Part shown: positions 8,076 to 16,826 of the stretch, piece by piece
Layout of the letters: each line of letters starts with the position of its first letter
Numbering within the stretch: position 1 is the first letter of the stretch
From: Bdellovibrionales bacterium
GTDB lineage: Bacteria; Bdellovibrionota; UBA1018; CAIMNF01
DNA length: 36,731 nt
Reading direction: 5' to 3'
Assembly (NCBI GenBank): GCA_018969905.1
Contig: JAGWXK010000015.1
Coordinates: 1 to 36,731, forward strand
Translations under genes and position numbers: made by a program
The notes under the pieces: generated by a model
What the model saw: only the letters and a program-made list of their open reading frames with translations
Databases searched by the model: none
What the model was told of the DNA's origin: nothing

Positions 8076-8879
8076 ATGAAAAATGGGTTCCTTTCGTTTC
8101 TCATTCTCCAGTTCCTCAATGTTCAAATCCAAAGCGCGTTTGCTACCGAGGGTGTCAGCCAGTTTCAAGCAGCGGAAGCGGGTGCCCCGATCGCCCTTCT
8201 CCAGGCAAAACTCGGAGAGCGTTTACAAGGAATGGGGGAGCGGGCCCAGATGCGCCTTGCATACCGTTTGTTTAAGATCAACATTGCACTTCGAAATCGC
8301 CTCGCTGCTATGAGTGAGGAGACCTTTCAGGAGCGAATGAGGGGGGCGGAGGTTTCAGAAACTCAGCATGCGATGGAGGATCAGGAAATTGCAACGGAGA
8401 TGAGTGAGATCGAAGGGGTTGATTCTTTGGCCTCAGGACTGGAATCATTTGCTGCAGTGATGAGCGAGAAAAGTTCGTCTTCTTCCTATTCGAAGTCCGA
8501 GATTCTTCAGGGAGCGGATGCTCTTTTGATCTCATTGGGCGCAAAAACAAATGAGTCTGATCGACTTGAGAAAATTTCATTTAGAGATTTCAAGGAATCA
8601 CTCAATCGAGATGTAGGGACCGTAATCCTGAAGATTATTTTGTCATTGATCGTCTTGATGATGGGGCTTGCGGTGATCACGGTTGCATTTGCATACCTCC
8701 TTGCCTATGCCCTAGCGGGTGTACTGGTGAGTGGGGCTTGGTTCTATTTTGTCCTTTTCGCAACTTTGGCTGGAGTTTTCTTCGGAATTCGCGCGATCAT
8801 TCGGGCCTCTGTGGAAAAGAGAGACGGGCGAGGTGTGGATTCGTCAGCTTGGGGTTTGCCGCAAACTAGCTTCGTTTGA
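8076..8879 (+). CDS. Exported membrane protein of unknown function
   Basis: 267 aa. A Sec signal peptide (MKNGFLSFLILQFLNVQ, ending around AFA) is followed by about 160 mostly helical, charged residues. Near the C-terminus come two close hydrophobic segments (IILSLIVLMMGLAVITVAFAY and WFYFVLFATLAGVFFGI), then a basic tail. So the helical part is probably periplasmic, with a hairpin in the inner membrane. No clear SD precedes the ATG; a TTTACA box lies about 31 nt upstream with no convincing -10. The next gene on this strand is the giant exported protein 124 nt later, and the two may work together. I do not recognise the family. Confidence 0.8.
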   Translation: MKNGFLSFLILQFLNVQIQSAFATEGVSQFQAAEAGAPIALLQAKLGERLQGMGERAQMRLAYRLFKINIALRNRLAAMSEETFQERMRGAEVSETQHAMEDQEIATEMSEIEGVDSLASGLESFAAVMSEKSSSSSYSKSEILQGADALLISLGAKTNESDRLEKISFRDFKESLNRDVGTVILKIILSLIVLMMGLAVITVAFAYLLAYALAGVLVSGAWFYFVLFATLAGVFFGIRAIIRASVEKRDGRGVDSSAWGLPQTSFV

Positions 8880-8890
8880 CGAGAGTAAGG

Positions 8891-8919
8891 TTGTTCTTGA
8901 TCATTAACTAAAATAAATG
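8891..8919 (+). promoter_or_regulatory. Possible sigma70-type promoter for the giant membrane protein
   Basis: TTGTTC (8891-8896), 17 nt, then TAAATG (8914-8919), in an AT-rich stretch about 85 nt before the TTG start. Each box is only a partial consensus match. Confidence 0.3.
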
Positions 8920-8995
8920 AATCGGCCCAGCCTTTAGTAATTTTTCTACAAACTTAGAATAAAGTCTGCTAATACTGACCCTTCCTTTTTCGCCT

Positions 8996-9003
8996 AAAGG
9001 AGG
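8996..9003 (+). promoter_or_regulatory. Strong ribosome binding site selecting a TTG start
   Basis: AAAGGAGG ends at 9003, directly touching the track's GTG (9004) and 6 nt from the in-frame TTG at 9010. The spacing favours TTG as the true start of the next gene. Confidence 0.75.
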
Positions 9004-9009
9004 GTGAAG

Positions 9010-12000
9010 TTGTCCACTACTAGAGTTCGAATCCAGTCTTTTCTGTATCGTTTGATCGCAAGTGTATTGATCGCCCAGTCGGTCTTCATGCCGCTTGCAA
9101 GGGCTCAAAGCATTCCCGGCGGACCAGTCAATTCCGAGGAGAGTTTTTCAACCCCGAATGGGATGTCTGGGGAAGATCCTTCTCTTCCTGGCAGCGAGGC
9201 AGAAGCGCTTCAAGACGCAGAGGACCTTCGAAATGTAATTGAAGGTACCAGCGATCGAGTACGTCTTCGAATCGACACTTATGGATTTTATGACCTGATA
9301 CCCGACCCAGATTTTGCGGAGAGTCGAACGGTGGTTTCCGTAGCCGGATTGGAAGCATTCACGCGGGAAGATCGACATTTCGAGCTTAGGTTTCGGAATC
9401 GAAAAATCCTAGAGTCGAGATTTCCGGTGCAGGCTCTTTCTCGTTTTGGCGATTTTTTGGTCTTCATTGAAGACGGAGCTTATCTTTCCTCCATTCCCGA
9501 AGCAGATCGTGCAAAGGTGGGAGTGGAGAAAGGCATTCAATATCTTTCTTTCATCGATCTGAAGCAGTATTCGATGATGTTTGGGCATTCCAAAAGTACA
9601 CCGCCAATCTTTACTGTTCCGATTGCCGCAACCGCAGGAACTACATCGATTTCTGGAAATGGGGTCGAGCTGGTTTTGCAAGGTTCCGACGGAAACTCAG
9701 TACGTGTTCCAAAGGTGATTCTCGAGACCTGGTCTCGAAACATTTACGGTTTGGCGATTGATGTGACTGCAAGAATTCTTACTCCCGGTAGCTATGCGAC
9801 TCTTGGAGGGGTGGTTGAAGAGCTGGAGGCCTATTTCAAGCAAGCAATGGATGAAGCAGCGATGGTTGAGGCCCCGGAGCAAGTTGCTGCAGCCCAGGAA
9901 ATTCGTAAACAACTGGTGGAGAAAATCAAGGCCCGCAAGTTTTCGCCCGAAACCATCAAGAATGATGAGGTAGTGCGTGCCGGAATTGAGCAAACTGGAA
10001 AGTCTTTGGTGTTGCAGCGAAAAGTAGCGACTCGACTTCGAATGATCTGGCAACGTCTTAGCTTTCCTGCACCGATCGAGTCAGCGAAGACGGTAAAGGA
10101 ATCACTTGCACTTACCGCCTACGGGCTTACCCATTGGAATCACGCCGGCGCATCCGCGTTGAAGGAAGGATCACTTCAGCTCCTTGATCATAAATATGCA
10201 GGAATTGCGATTAAATTTGGGGTTCCAGTTGCAGCGGCGGCAATGTTGGGAGCGGCGTACCCCGTCGAGTTTTCTCAGTTTGCATTTCAAGCACTCAATC
10301 AGGGTTCGATTGCGATCCATGGGACCATAGGATTTACGCGGAATCTATTTGATCTCGGAGTGGATTCGGTGGTTGAAACCCTGAAGGGATTGAAGCCTGC
10401 GAACTTCTATCAGGCGTACATGGCGGATGGGAAGGCTCCCAAGTTCGCCGTGGGCGTAGGAGCGATCTTCGCAACAGGAGTGGCGATCCTCGCAACTCCG
10501 CTTCTGGTGGTAAATTCGTGGATGCTGGTGAAGGATTTGAAGAAAATGGGATCCTTCAGTGTAGACGCATTTATTGAGCGCCAAAGAAAACAGCTTGTAA
10601 GTTATTTGGATGTTCAGGCAGAGACGCAGAAGAAACTTTCTCTTCGATTTGGAGTGGAGGCCAATACGGAATTCACCTCGGAGGATCATGAAGAAGTCAA
10701 ACGCATCTTGGCTGAGGTAAAAGAAAGAGATCGGAGTCTCCTACGGAAGGTATTTGATTCAGCAAGAGATCGTTCTCTTGAGATCCGCGAAAAGTTTCTG
10801 GAGCGAGTTTCGAAGTGGAGGGTGTTTCGAAAGAAAACCTGGGATCAGGATCCAACTCCTGTCACGGCATCGACAGAGGAAACGAGCTCAGTGGCGCCCC
10901 TTTTGGATTCGGAGTCCATAGCAAGATCAAGGATTCACAGTTTTGGCACAGCACTTCAATCGTTTTTGATTAGTTACCCCTCCATCACTGAGGGTTTCTC
11001 TGCTTTGGTTCGCGGATGGAATGGATTCACAATCTTCCGAGCTGTGTTCTGGAGCCCGACGCTTTGGTGCATTCAGACCCTTTACCCAAATTTTACAAAT
11101 GTTGCTCTTGGCGATGGTTCAAGTCGAGAGGTCAATGTTCCCAGTCGTGCCAATGGAGGCCTGGATCCGACTCCGATTGCGATGAAGAGAGTGTTTCAGT
11201 TTCTGACTCATAGCTCGAACCTTCAGTTGATTCGCGCATGGGAACACAAGGTCCTTCCCATTGAACGTGCACTCTTTCAAAAGGCAATGGAGAAGGGTTT
11301 TGGTGCTCTTGCAGGCGAGGTCCGTGCACAAGGGGCGGATCTGAAGCCTTTGTTTCAAAACGTGACTTCGCTCACGGACAAAAGGTTTCAGGAACTGAGC
11401 TTTAAACAAAAAGTTTTCTTCATGCGCTATGTGGAGTCGCTCACTGCCCGTGGATTGCAAAAGCTGCTTACTGAGACCTTAGCGCAGAACTCAAATCTCG
11501 AGGTTCTCGGAGACGGGTTGGCCGACCTATCCATGTCGGAGCTGAAGGAAAGAACACTCACTCTGATTGACAAAGTTCAGATGGATGAGGCAACAGCTGC
11601 ACGTCTCATTGAAGCAGAGGTTCAGGCCGGGCTTGCCCTTGAGGATGCCCGAAAGTCGGTAAAAGGTTTAAATCCGGAACAGCTTTTGGATCGCTTGCGA
11701 TTGGGAGCGCTTGGAGTGGTTGATCCAAAAAACACCCCTTCATTCAAACGAGTCCAGGTGGTTTTGGAGATGATGCAAAAGCCTGAGTCCATGCCTAGGG
11801 CAGTAAGAGCCACTCTTTCCTCGCTCGTGATGGCAAAGCTTCTTGGAGTGGGCATGACCCTGGTCGCGCTCTCCTCCATGACTGGATCGATTTTGCAGCC
11901 ATTTTATCCAGACGCGATGTTCGGCCCGGACAGTTATTTTTACATGGGGAAATACCCTTTTGTGAACGGAATCCTGCTGGGTCTTGCCACTTCGATGATG

Positions 12001-12720
12001 GCAAATTCCTGGGTGAAATTGCAGCAGGATGCCTCGCATGCCGATCATTTCGGCGAAGTCCCGAGCGGTGAGGATGCCAAGAAGGGGTATCTACACTGGT
12101 TCTACAAGCAGAGTTTCAAGAACAAGGAGAACACCTTCTGGGGAAATCAGAAAACCTACTGGACGATCATTTGGGGCAACATGAAGCCCGCATTTGTTTT
12201 GATTCTGTTCACCAACATGATCGGCCTTGGGCGCTTCGATCTGGACGGCTACATCAGTGGATATTTGCTCTCGTTTGGAGTGATCAACAGCGGTTTCAAT
12301 ATGATGATGGAACAGGGGAGCGAGTTTGCCTCTTATTATCCGCTGAAGGATTTCCCGGAGCGTTTGCGAAGTCACCCTTCGGTTCAGGAGTATCTTGCCA
12401 AGAAGCAGCAGGTGTACCGTTTCTATTTTGCTCTCCTTGAAAAGACCTTTGTGGATCTTCAGGAAATGATCATCGGAAACTTCCAGCGGATGGGTGGGAC
12501 GCTTGCGACCGTGACCTATAAGAACGAGGCTCTCTCAAGGTTGATGTTTGGCGGTTTCACTCCGACAGAACTGGTGTATTCCGGAATCGAGTGGTTGAAG
12601 GAAAAGACGGCGGGAATTCCGGTGATTGGCGATGCGGCCATGACAATGGGGGAGGCCTGCAAGCGGTTCCTGCTTCCCAATTACACCTCCTGGGACAAGG
12701 TGAAAGGGCCCGGGCCTTGA
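9010..12720 (+). CDS. Giant exported multi-pass protein, unknown function
   Basis: About 1236 aa from the TTG at 9010, chosen because AAAGGAGG sits 6 nt upstream. A Sec signal peptide (FLYRLIASVLIAQSVFMPLARA) leads into a beta-rich region to about residue 250. Helical and coiled segments (EQVAAAQEIRKQLVEKI; EEVKRILAEVKERDR) alternate with roughly six hydrophobic stretches, for example FGVPVAAAAMLGAAYP, IFATGVAILATPLLVV, GILLGLATSMMA and PAFVLILFTNMIGLG. No catalytic motif stands out. It follows the 267-aa membrane protein on the same strand and is followed by a weak terminator. It may be a lineage-specific envelope protein; the gene is certain, the function is not. Confidence 0.85.
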   Translation: MSTTRVRIQSFLYRLIASVLIAQSVFMPLARAQSIPGGPVNSEESFSTPNGMSGEDPSLPGSEAEALQDAEDLRNVIEGTSDRVRLRIDTYGFYDLIPDPDFAESRTVVSVAGLEAFTREDRHFELRFRNRKILESRFPVQALSRFGDFLVFIEDGAYLSSIPEADRAKVGVEKGIQYLSFIDLKQYSMMFGHSKSTPPIFTVPIAATAGTTSISGNGVELVLQGSDGNSVRVPKVILETWSRNIYGLAIDVTARILTPGSYATLGGVVEELEAYFKQAMDEAAMVEAPEQVAAAQEIRKQLVEKIKARKFSPETIKNDEVVRAGIEQTGKSLVLQRKVATRLRMIWQRLSFPAPIESAKTVKESLALTAYGLTHWNHAGASALKEGSLQLLDHKYAGIAIKFGVPVAAAAMLGAAYPVEFSQFAFQALNQGSIAIHGTIGFTRNLFDLGVDSVVETLKGLKPANFYQAYMADGKAPKFAVGVGAIFATGVAILATPLLVVNSWMLVKDLKKMGSFSVDAFIERQRKQLVSYLDVQAETQKKLSLRFGVEANTEFTSEDHEEVKRILAEVKERDRSLLRKVFDSARDRSLEIREKFLERVSKWRVFRKKTWDQDPTPVTASTEETSSVAPLLDSESIARSRIHSFGTALQSFLISYPSITEGFSALVRGWNGFTIFRAVFWSPTLWCIQTLYPNFTNVALGDGSSREVNVPSRANGGLDPTPIAMKRVFQFLTHSSNLQLIRAWEHKVLPIERALFQKAMEKGFGALAGEVRAQGADLKPLFQNVTSLTDKRFQELSFKQKVFFMRYVESLTARGLQKLLTETLAQNSNLEVLGDGLADLSMSELKERTLTLIDKVQMDEATAARLIEAEVQAGLALEDARKSVKGLNPEQLLDRLRLGALGVVDPKNTPSFKRVQVVLEMMQKPESMPRAVRATLSSLVMAKLLGVGMTLVALSSMTGSILQPFYPDAMFGPDSYFYMGKYPFVNGILLGLATSMMANSWVKLQQDASHADHFGEVPSGEDAKKGYLHWFYKQSFKNKENTFWGNQKTYWTIIWGNMKPAFVLILFTNMIGLGRFDLDGYISGYLLSFGVINSGFNMMMEQGSEFASYYPLKDFPERLRSHPSVQEYLAKKQQVYRFYFALLEKTFVDLQEMIIGNFQRMGGTLATVTYKNEALSRLMFGGFTPTELVYSGIEWLKEKTAGIPVIGDAAMTMGEACKRFLLPNYTSWDKVKGPGP

Positions 12721-12727
12721 TTTTTTT
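12704..12727 (+). terminator. Possible terminator overlapping the stop codon
   Basis: AAGG-GCCCGGG-CCTT spans the end of the giant gene and is followed by GA and seven Ts. The simple stem is short (4 bp), although the GC-rich loop can self-pair. A weak but plausible terminator that would partly separate the downstream cytochrome gene. Confidence 0.4.
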
Positions 12728-12752
12728 GTGACCCATGTTATTCAGGAAATCC

Positions 12753-13619
12753 ATGAAGAAGATCATCATCGTTACTCTTGGCATTCTGGTTTTTGTTGCG
12801 GCTACCGGCTTTGTGGGTCTTGAGTTTGCTTTTCGAAGTGAAAGTGCCCGCACCTACACAGTTAAGGAGTTTTCGATTCACGAGGAAGTGGCGGTTGCAG
12901 ACATAAAACTCGGGCAGCGCATGTATGCGGTCCGGAACGGTTGCATTGATTGTCACGGGCCGGATCTTGCGGGCGCCGTGATCATGGAGAACGGGGCCAT
13001 GGGCTCGATCCGTGGTCCGAATCTTACTCCGGCCATGCTGAAGGATTGGACCGATGAGGAGATTGCCCGTGCGATCCGGTACGGAGTGGGCAAGAACGGG
13101 CGGACGCTTCGTTTCATGCCGTCTTTTGATTTCAAGGGGCTGAGCAAGGGTGACATTGCGGCCTTGATTGCGTACCTCCGGAGCGTTCCTCCTGTCGAAG
13201 CTGCGGGGGCGGAAAATCGCTTCGGACCGGTTGCCAAGGGGCTCTCGCTGGCGGGAAAAATGCCGATCATGTTTCCTGCAAAATACCTCGACCTGAATGA
13301 AGGGTTTGCCGGAAAACCTGCCGAGGCGGCGACGGTGGAATTCGGCCGTTATCTTGCCCAGTCTTGCACCGGCTGTCACGGTCAGGAGTTCCGGGGCGGG
13401 CCGATCGAAGGGGGCGATCCCTCGTGGCCGGAAGCTCCGGGCATCAGGTTTGGCGCAAGTGCGAATTGGAACGAGGCGGTGTTCAAGGAATCGATTCGTA
13501 CGGGGGTTTCACCCGGCACAAAGAAGGAAATGCGGGCTCCGATGCCGGTCAAGCTCCTGCAGCAGTGGGATGATACGGAACTCACCGCACTCTGGAGTTA
13601 TCTCAAAACATTGAATTGA
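12753..13619 (+). CDS. Membrane-anchored dihaem cytochrome c
   Basis: 288 aa from the ATG at 12753, preferred over 12735 because AGGA lies 6 nt upstream. An uncleaved N-terminal anchor (KKIIIVTLGILVFVAATGFVGL) is followed by two cytochrome c domains with haem sites CIDCH and CTGCH. Candidate Met ligands are in RFMPSFDFKG (first domain) and RAPMPVKLL (second). Both domains end with the usual helix (IAALIAYLRSVPP; LTALWSYLKTLN). It should act as a periplasmic electron carrier or as a subunit of a dehydrogenase. No partner oxidoreductase is adjacent, so its circuit is unknown. Confidence 0.88.
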   Translation: MKKIIIVTLGILVFVAATGFVGLEFAFRSESARTYTVKEFSIHEEVAVADIKLGQRMYAVRNGCIDCHGPDLAGAVIMENGAMGSIRGPNLTPAMLKDWTDEEIARAIRYGVGKNGRTLRFMPSFDFKGLSKGDIAALIAYLRSVPPVEAAGAENRFGPVAKGLSLAGKMPIMFPAKYLDLNEGFAGKPAEAATVEFGRYLAQSCTGCHGQEFRGGPIEGGDPSWPEAPGIRFGASANWNEAVFKESIRTGVSPGTKKEMRAPMPVKLLQQWDDTELTALWSYLKTLN

Positions 13620-13663
13620 ATCCCATTGATTCTTCTTGGCTTGCGGGTTAGCTTGCTGGGCCT

Positions 13664-14282
13664 ATGAAGGTGCATTATGTCAAAAAAATCAAAGCCCTAC
13701 TGCTGCTGATTTTTTTTTCAGGGAAGCACGGCCTTTGCCGCGGATCTTGCGGCAATTCAGGCAAGATTTGAAGCCGAGTTTGTCAGTGGATACGCCGAAG
13801 GCAAGTGCGGTGAAAACATCAATGGTTTCCTTGCTCGCCTTTCCCGATCGAGGGTCGATTTTAGGTGTGTTGTTTCCTTCCTCGCCGATGGAGGAGGTGA
13901 TGTGAGCGTATATCATGCCAGAAATGCCCATGGCCTGCCCGAGCGCCGCACCTGGTTCCATCATTATTTTGCAGTGATTCCATCCCATTCCGACTGCCAT
14001 CGAGAGGCGTATCGTCCGCGGAATACGGATTACGTTTTGGATTTTGATTTCGGCAATCAGCCGCTGTTGGTACCTCTTCGCACCTATCTGGAAACCATGT
14101 GGTTGTCGAAACGGCTGCATCGAAATCCCGATGCTCTTCGTACCGATTTTTCCGCCGGAATCACGTCCTTTCAGGTTGTCGATGCCGTGCGAGCACTCCG
14201 TGCGGAAACTCCCGATGCACGTCGCAAGTCGGTGATCATCGAAAAGATCAGATTGCGGGATCTTTATCTTGGCCTGCTCTAG
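13664..14282 (+). pseudogene. Secreted protein with possible Cys-His-Asp site, split by +1 frameshift in a T9 tract
   Basis: From ATG 13664 the frame reads MKVHYVKKIKALLLLIFF, then the T9 run (13710-13718). Deleting one T continues as QGSTAFAADLAAIQ, a textbook signal peptide with an AFA cleavage site, and stays open to the TAG at 14282 (about 205 aa). The sequenced form stops at about 35 aa. The track shows only the C-terminal piece from GTG 13902. The mature part has KCGENINGF, WFHHYFAVI and YVLDFDFG, a Cys...His...Asp order reminiscent of papain-like or deamidase folds; that is speculative. The stop overlaps the convergent acyltransferase stop (CTAG). It could be a phase-variable gene, a recent null, or a sequencing error. 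Confidence 0.7.
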
Positions 14283-15361
14283 GGGCTCCGGGATTCACCA
14301 AACGGCTTGTCTCCAAGCGCCTTTTTCGCAAACCACTTCGAGAACTGAATTCCCGGGTGATCCACCCAGCGGTACAAAAAATAAGAAACTGAAATCAGCA
14401 GGGCTGTGGTCATCAGGAAGTTGATCGCAATTCCAGAGTTGGTTTCATGACTGCTCCAAATGCAACCCAACCACGAGGTGAAGGATACAAGAATCAGGAA
14501 GTGGATTGCATAAAGCGCGTAGGAGATCTTTCCCAGAAAATCGGGAACTCCTTGCGCAAGATAAGCGCGTACTCGCGGTGAATTCAGGAGGACATACATT
14601 AGGACCGCGGCACAGATTCCGCGAACATAATCCGCCGACTTTCCGCTCAAATCAGACAGGGCAAATGCCGGGAGCGTAAGGAGCGGCAGTAGCCAGCGGG
14701 GCGGGGTGTGAAGCGGAAGGCGGGTGAGCGCGGCGCCGAGGAAAAAAGGAAGAATCCCCTTCCAGGTTCCACACGCCAGGGCGATCAACGCAAAACCGAT
14801 CAGGGACTTGGTGCCATTCCGCAGAATCGCAATCGCGAAAAACAGAAGATAGGACGAAATCAACTCATAGCCGATGGTCCAAAGACTCGGATTGTAACTC
14901 GTGCTCGATTTGAATTGAAAGTACACCCCGTAAAGTGCCTGCCCGATCGCATCCGGGAGGTTTCCCTGAAATCGGAGATAGCCCCGGAGCCATTTGGAAT
15001 CCGTGATTCCGGCATAGACTCCGGAATGGATTCCCTGAAGCGAAAGCAGGAGCAGCGTGAGCAGGATGGAAACCAGCACGAGCGGCAGGAGTCGCAAATA
15101 CCGCCGCAGCAGGAGATCCAGAATGTGCTTCGGGAATTCCGAAGGTCCCATGTCCCGGCTCTTCCAGGCGAGGACGAATCCGGAGTGGGCGAAAAACCAG
15201 GAAACGGCAAGATTCGGGTTCAGTAGCAGGTGTCGCCAGTCGTGGGGACCGAAATAAAAGGGTGGGTGAAAAATCAACAGGAAGTGGTGAACGAAAACGA
15301 CAAACGCCGCAATTCCGCGCATGCCCTCGAGGCCCTCGACCCGAACCGTCTCCCGGCTCAT
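14279..15361 (-). CDS. Acyltransferase family 3 (OafA/YrhL-type) membrane protein
   Basis: 360 aa from the ATG at 15361, which overlaps the AdoMet decarboxylase stop as ATGA (15358-15361); the 448-aa track ORF reads too far upstream. About ten TM segments. The family signature is near the N-terminus, EGLEGMRGIAAFVVFVHHF, with Arg and His at the expected positions, and NPSLWTIGYEL lies in the middle. Such enzymes transfer acyl groups from a cytosolic or membrane donor to extracytoplasmic sugars, lipids or other acceptors. As the last gene of the polyamine/membrane operon it may acylate the product of that pathway or an envelope component. Family sure; substrate unknown. Confidence 0.87.
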   Translation of the reverse strand: MSRETVRVEGLEGMRGIAAFVVFVHHFLLIFHPPFYFGPHDWRHLLLNPNLAVSWFFAHSGFVLAWKSRDMGPSEFPKHILDLLLRRYLRLLPLVLVSILLTLLLLSLQGIHSGVYAGITDSKWLRGYLRFQGNLPDAIGQALYGVYFQFKSSTSYNPSLWTIGYELISSYLLFFAIAILRNGTKSLIGFALIALACGTWKGILPFFLGAALTRLPLHTPPRWLLPLLTLPAFALSDLSGKSADYVRGICAAVLMYVLLNSPRVRAYLAQGVPDFLGKISYALYAIHFLILVSFTSWLGCIWSSHETNSGIAINFLMTTALLISVSYFLYRWVDHPGIQFSKWFAKKALGDKPFGESRSP

Positions 15362-15714
15362 GCGGTGACTCCCCGTTCGAACTCGCGACCGGCACTGTGT
15401 TCGGCCTTGAATTTTTCTTTCAGGAAAGCCTCGATCCGTTCGGGCTTCATCGCTGCCCCGCAGCTGAATACATCCACGGATGCGCACCCGTGCTCGGGCC
15501 AGGTGTGGATGGCAATGTGGGATTCGGCGATCACCACCACCCCGCTCAGGCCGTGCGGATTGAAGCGGTGAAACACGTCGGTGACGATTTGTGCGTTTGA
15601 GAGTTTCGCAGATTCGAGCATGCACTCGCGGACATGATCGAGGCTGTTGATCAATTCACGGTCACAGCCCGAAAACTCGAGCAACAAATGGCGGCCCAAT
15701 GCAACCTTCTTCAT
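15358..15714 (-). CDS. speH: S-adenosylmethionine decarboxylase proenzyme (class 1B)
   Basis: 118 aa, standard length. The self-cleavage site that makes the pyruvoyl group is in VVIAESHIAIHTWPEHG (Ser65). His70 and Cys85 (DVFSCG) match the processing and catalytic residues of the prokaryotic enzymes. The product, decarboxylated AdoMet, is the aminopropyl donor for the membrane-fused aminopropyltransferase encoded in the same operon. ATGA overlaps on both sides (15358-15361, 15711-15714) show tight coupling. Very confident. Confidence 0.94.
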   Translation of the reverse strand: MKKVALGRHLLLEFSGCDRELINSLDHVRECMLESAKLSNAQIVTDVFHRFNPHGLSGVVVIAESHIAIHTWPEHGCASVDVFSCGAAMKPERIEAFLKEKFKAEHSAGREFERGVTA

Positions 15715-16826
15715 GCAACCCCTCCTTCATCGGCAAAGAGCGTCTCTCTCACCGGGCTTTTTTGATCCCTGATTCTCCAAATGAATCCATCCAGAATGTA
15801 GTGGGTTGCCTGGGGAAGCGCAAGCAGGGGAATGATCCAGGCAAGTGTCGCGCGGTCCTCCAAGCGGGGAAGCGCCGAAAAAAGTCCGAGGAAGTCAAAG
15901 TGTTCCCGCCAGACCAGTCCCGCCCAGAGGCCCTCCTCCAGATAAGCCGCGAGAAACAGGGCCCCCGCGAAAACCGGCAGAAGTGCGGGCTTGAAAAGTT
16001 TTCCCAGGTGGAATTCCGGATTCCCCCCGGAGGGGCGGGATGCCCTTCGGTTGCCAAAAATCCAGATCAGCGCAAGATACGGAATTCCGTGGCTTGCGAC
16101 ATTGGTCACCGTAAAGGCCATATCCCCGTTCATCCACACAATCCCCGTAAACCAGGAGAGGGCGGTTCCCGCCAGAATCAGCTGTTTTGGAACCAAGAGC
16201 GCGTGCCCTTTCCTGAGCAGGAGAATCTCCTTCACCCCGTAGGCCAGCAGAAGCAGCAGATAGAGCCCGAGGCTGATCCGTTCGAGAACCGGTGGCAGGA
16301 TCGCAAGAAAATCGCCCTGGATGAACCATTGGAAGTTCCGGGTCGGACTCGCATGCCAGTGAATCAGGGGATGGATCATGGAGTGATACAAAAGCAATTG
16401 ATCGATTCTGATGAACCGCAGCGTTTCGGGCGCGGCATTGCGAAGGTAGAGCATGAGAAATCCGTATTGCTGGCGGATGAAATGAAAAACCGCAAGGTAG
16501 GCGAGCGCCCGCCAGAACCACAACCCGTCAAGCGAATACAAAAACACCCCCGTGATCCAGGCCAAAAGCGGTGCCAGGATCAGAATTGCCCCCCTTTCCC
16601 GGATCTCGACCGGATCCAGATAAGTCCGAAAGAGGGTGCTGTACACGTGGGAGACATCAATTCCCAGGACAAAAACCATCCAGGCCCAAGGCGGAATTCC
16701 GGCACCATCCCCCCAGGAATCGCGAAACCACCAGGCCAAGGCCGAGGTCAGCACCCCGGGCCCCAGGATGAACAGCGAGTCGATGAGCGGTGAGTGAATC
16801 CATGCCGGGGCGGCCGCAGGTTTCAT
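15711..16826 (-). CDS. Histidine-rich polytopic membrane protein, unknown
   Basis: 371 aa, about 8-9 TM segments. Histidines cluster near helix ends: DVSHVYSTLFRTY, AVFHFIRQQYGF, YHSMIHPLIHWHAS, NVASHGIPY, and PQATHYILDGFIWRIR near the C-terminus. The pattern recalls membrane metal-dependent oxygenases or hydroxylases (multiple His boxes in TM helices), but the spacing does not match a family I can name. It is coupled by ATGA to AdoMet decarboxylase downstream and to the flavin oxidase-like gene upstream. Its job is probably part of the same polyamine or lipid modification path. Gene certain; function open. Confidence 0.85.
   Translation of the reverse strand: MKPAAAPAWIHSPLIDSLFILGPGVLTSALAWWFRDSWGDGAGIPPWAWMVFVLGIDVSHVYSTLFRTYLDPVEIRERGAILILAPLLAWITGVFLYSLDGLWFWRALAYLAVFHFIRQQYGFLMLYLRNAAPETLRFIRIDQLLLYHSMIHPLIHWHASPTRNFQWFIQGDFLAILPPVLERISLGLYLLLLLAYGVKEILLLRKGHALLVPKQLILAGTALSWFTGIVWMNGDMAFTVTNVASHGIPYLALIWIFGNRRASRPSGGNPEFHLGKLFKPALLPVFAGALFLAAYLEEGLWAGLVWREHFDFLGLFSALPRLEDRATLAWIIPLLALPQATHYILDGFIWRIRDQKSPVRETLFADEGGVA

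Noticed and set aside
12738-13379. 213-aa minus-strand ORF opposite the cytochrome
   Set aside because: No motif; the plus strand shows two CxxCH sites and a membrane anchor.
15699-16793. 364-aa plus-strand ORF opposite the His-rich membrane protein
   Set aside because: Very Pro/Arg/Gln-rich, no domain, an exact shadow of the 15711-16826 gene in GC-rich sequence.
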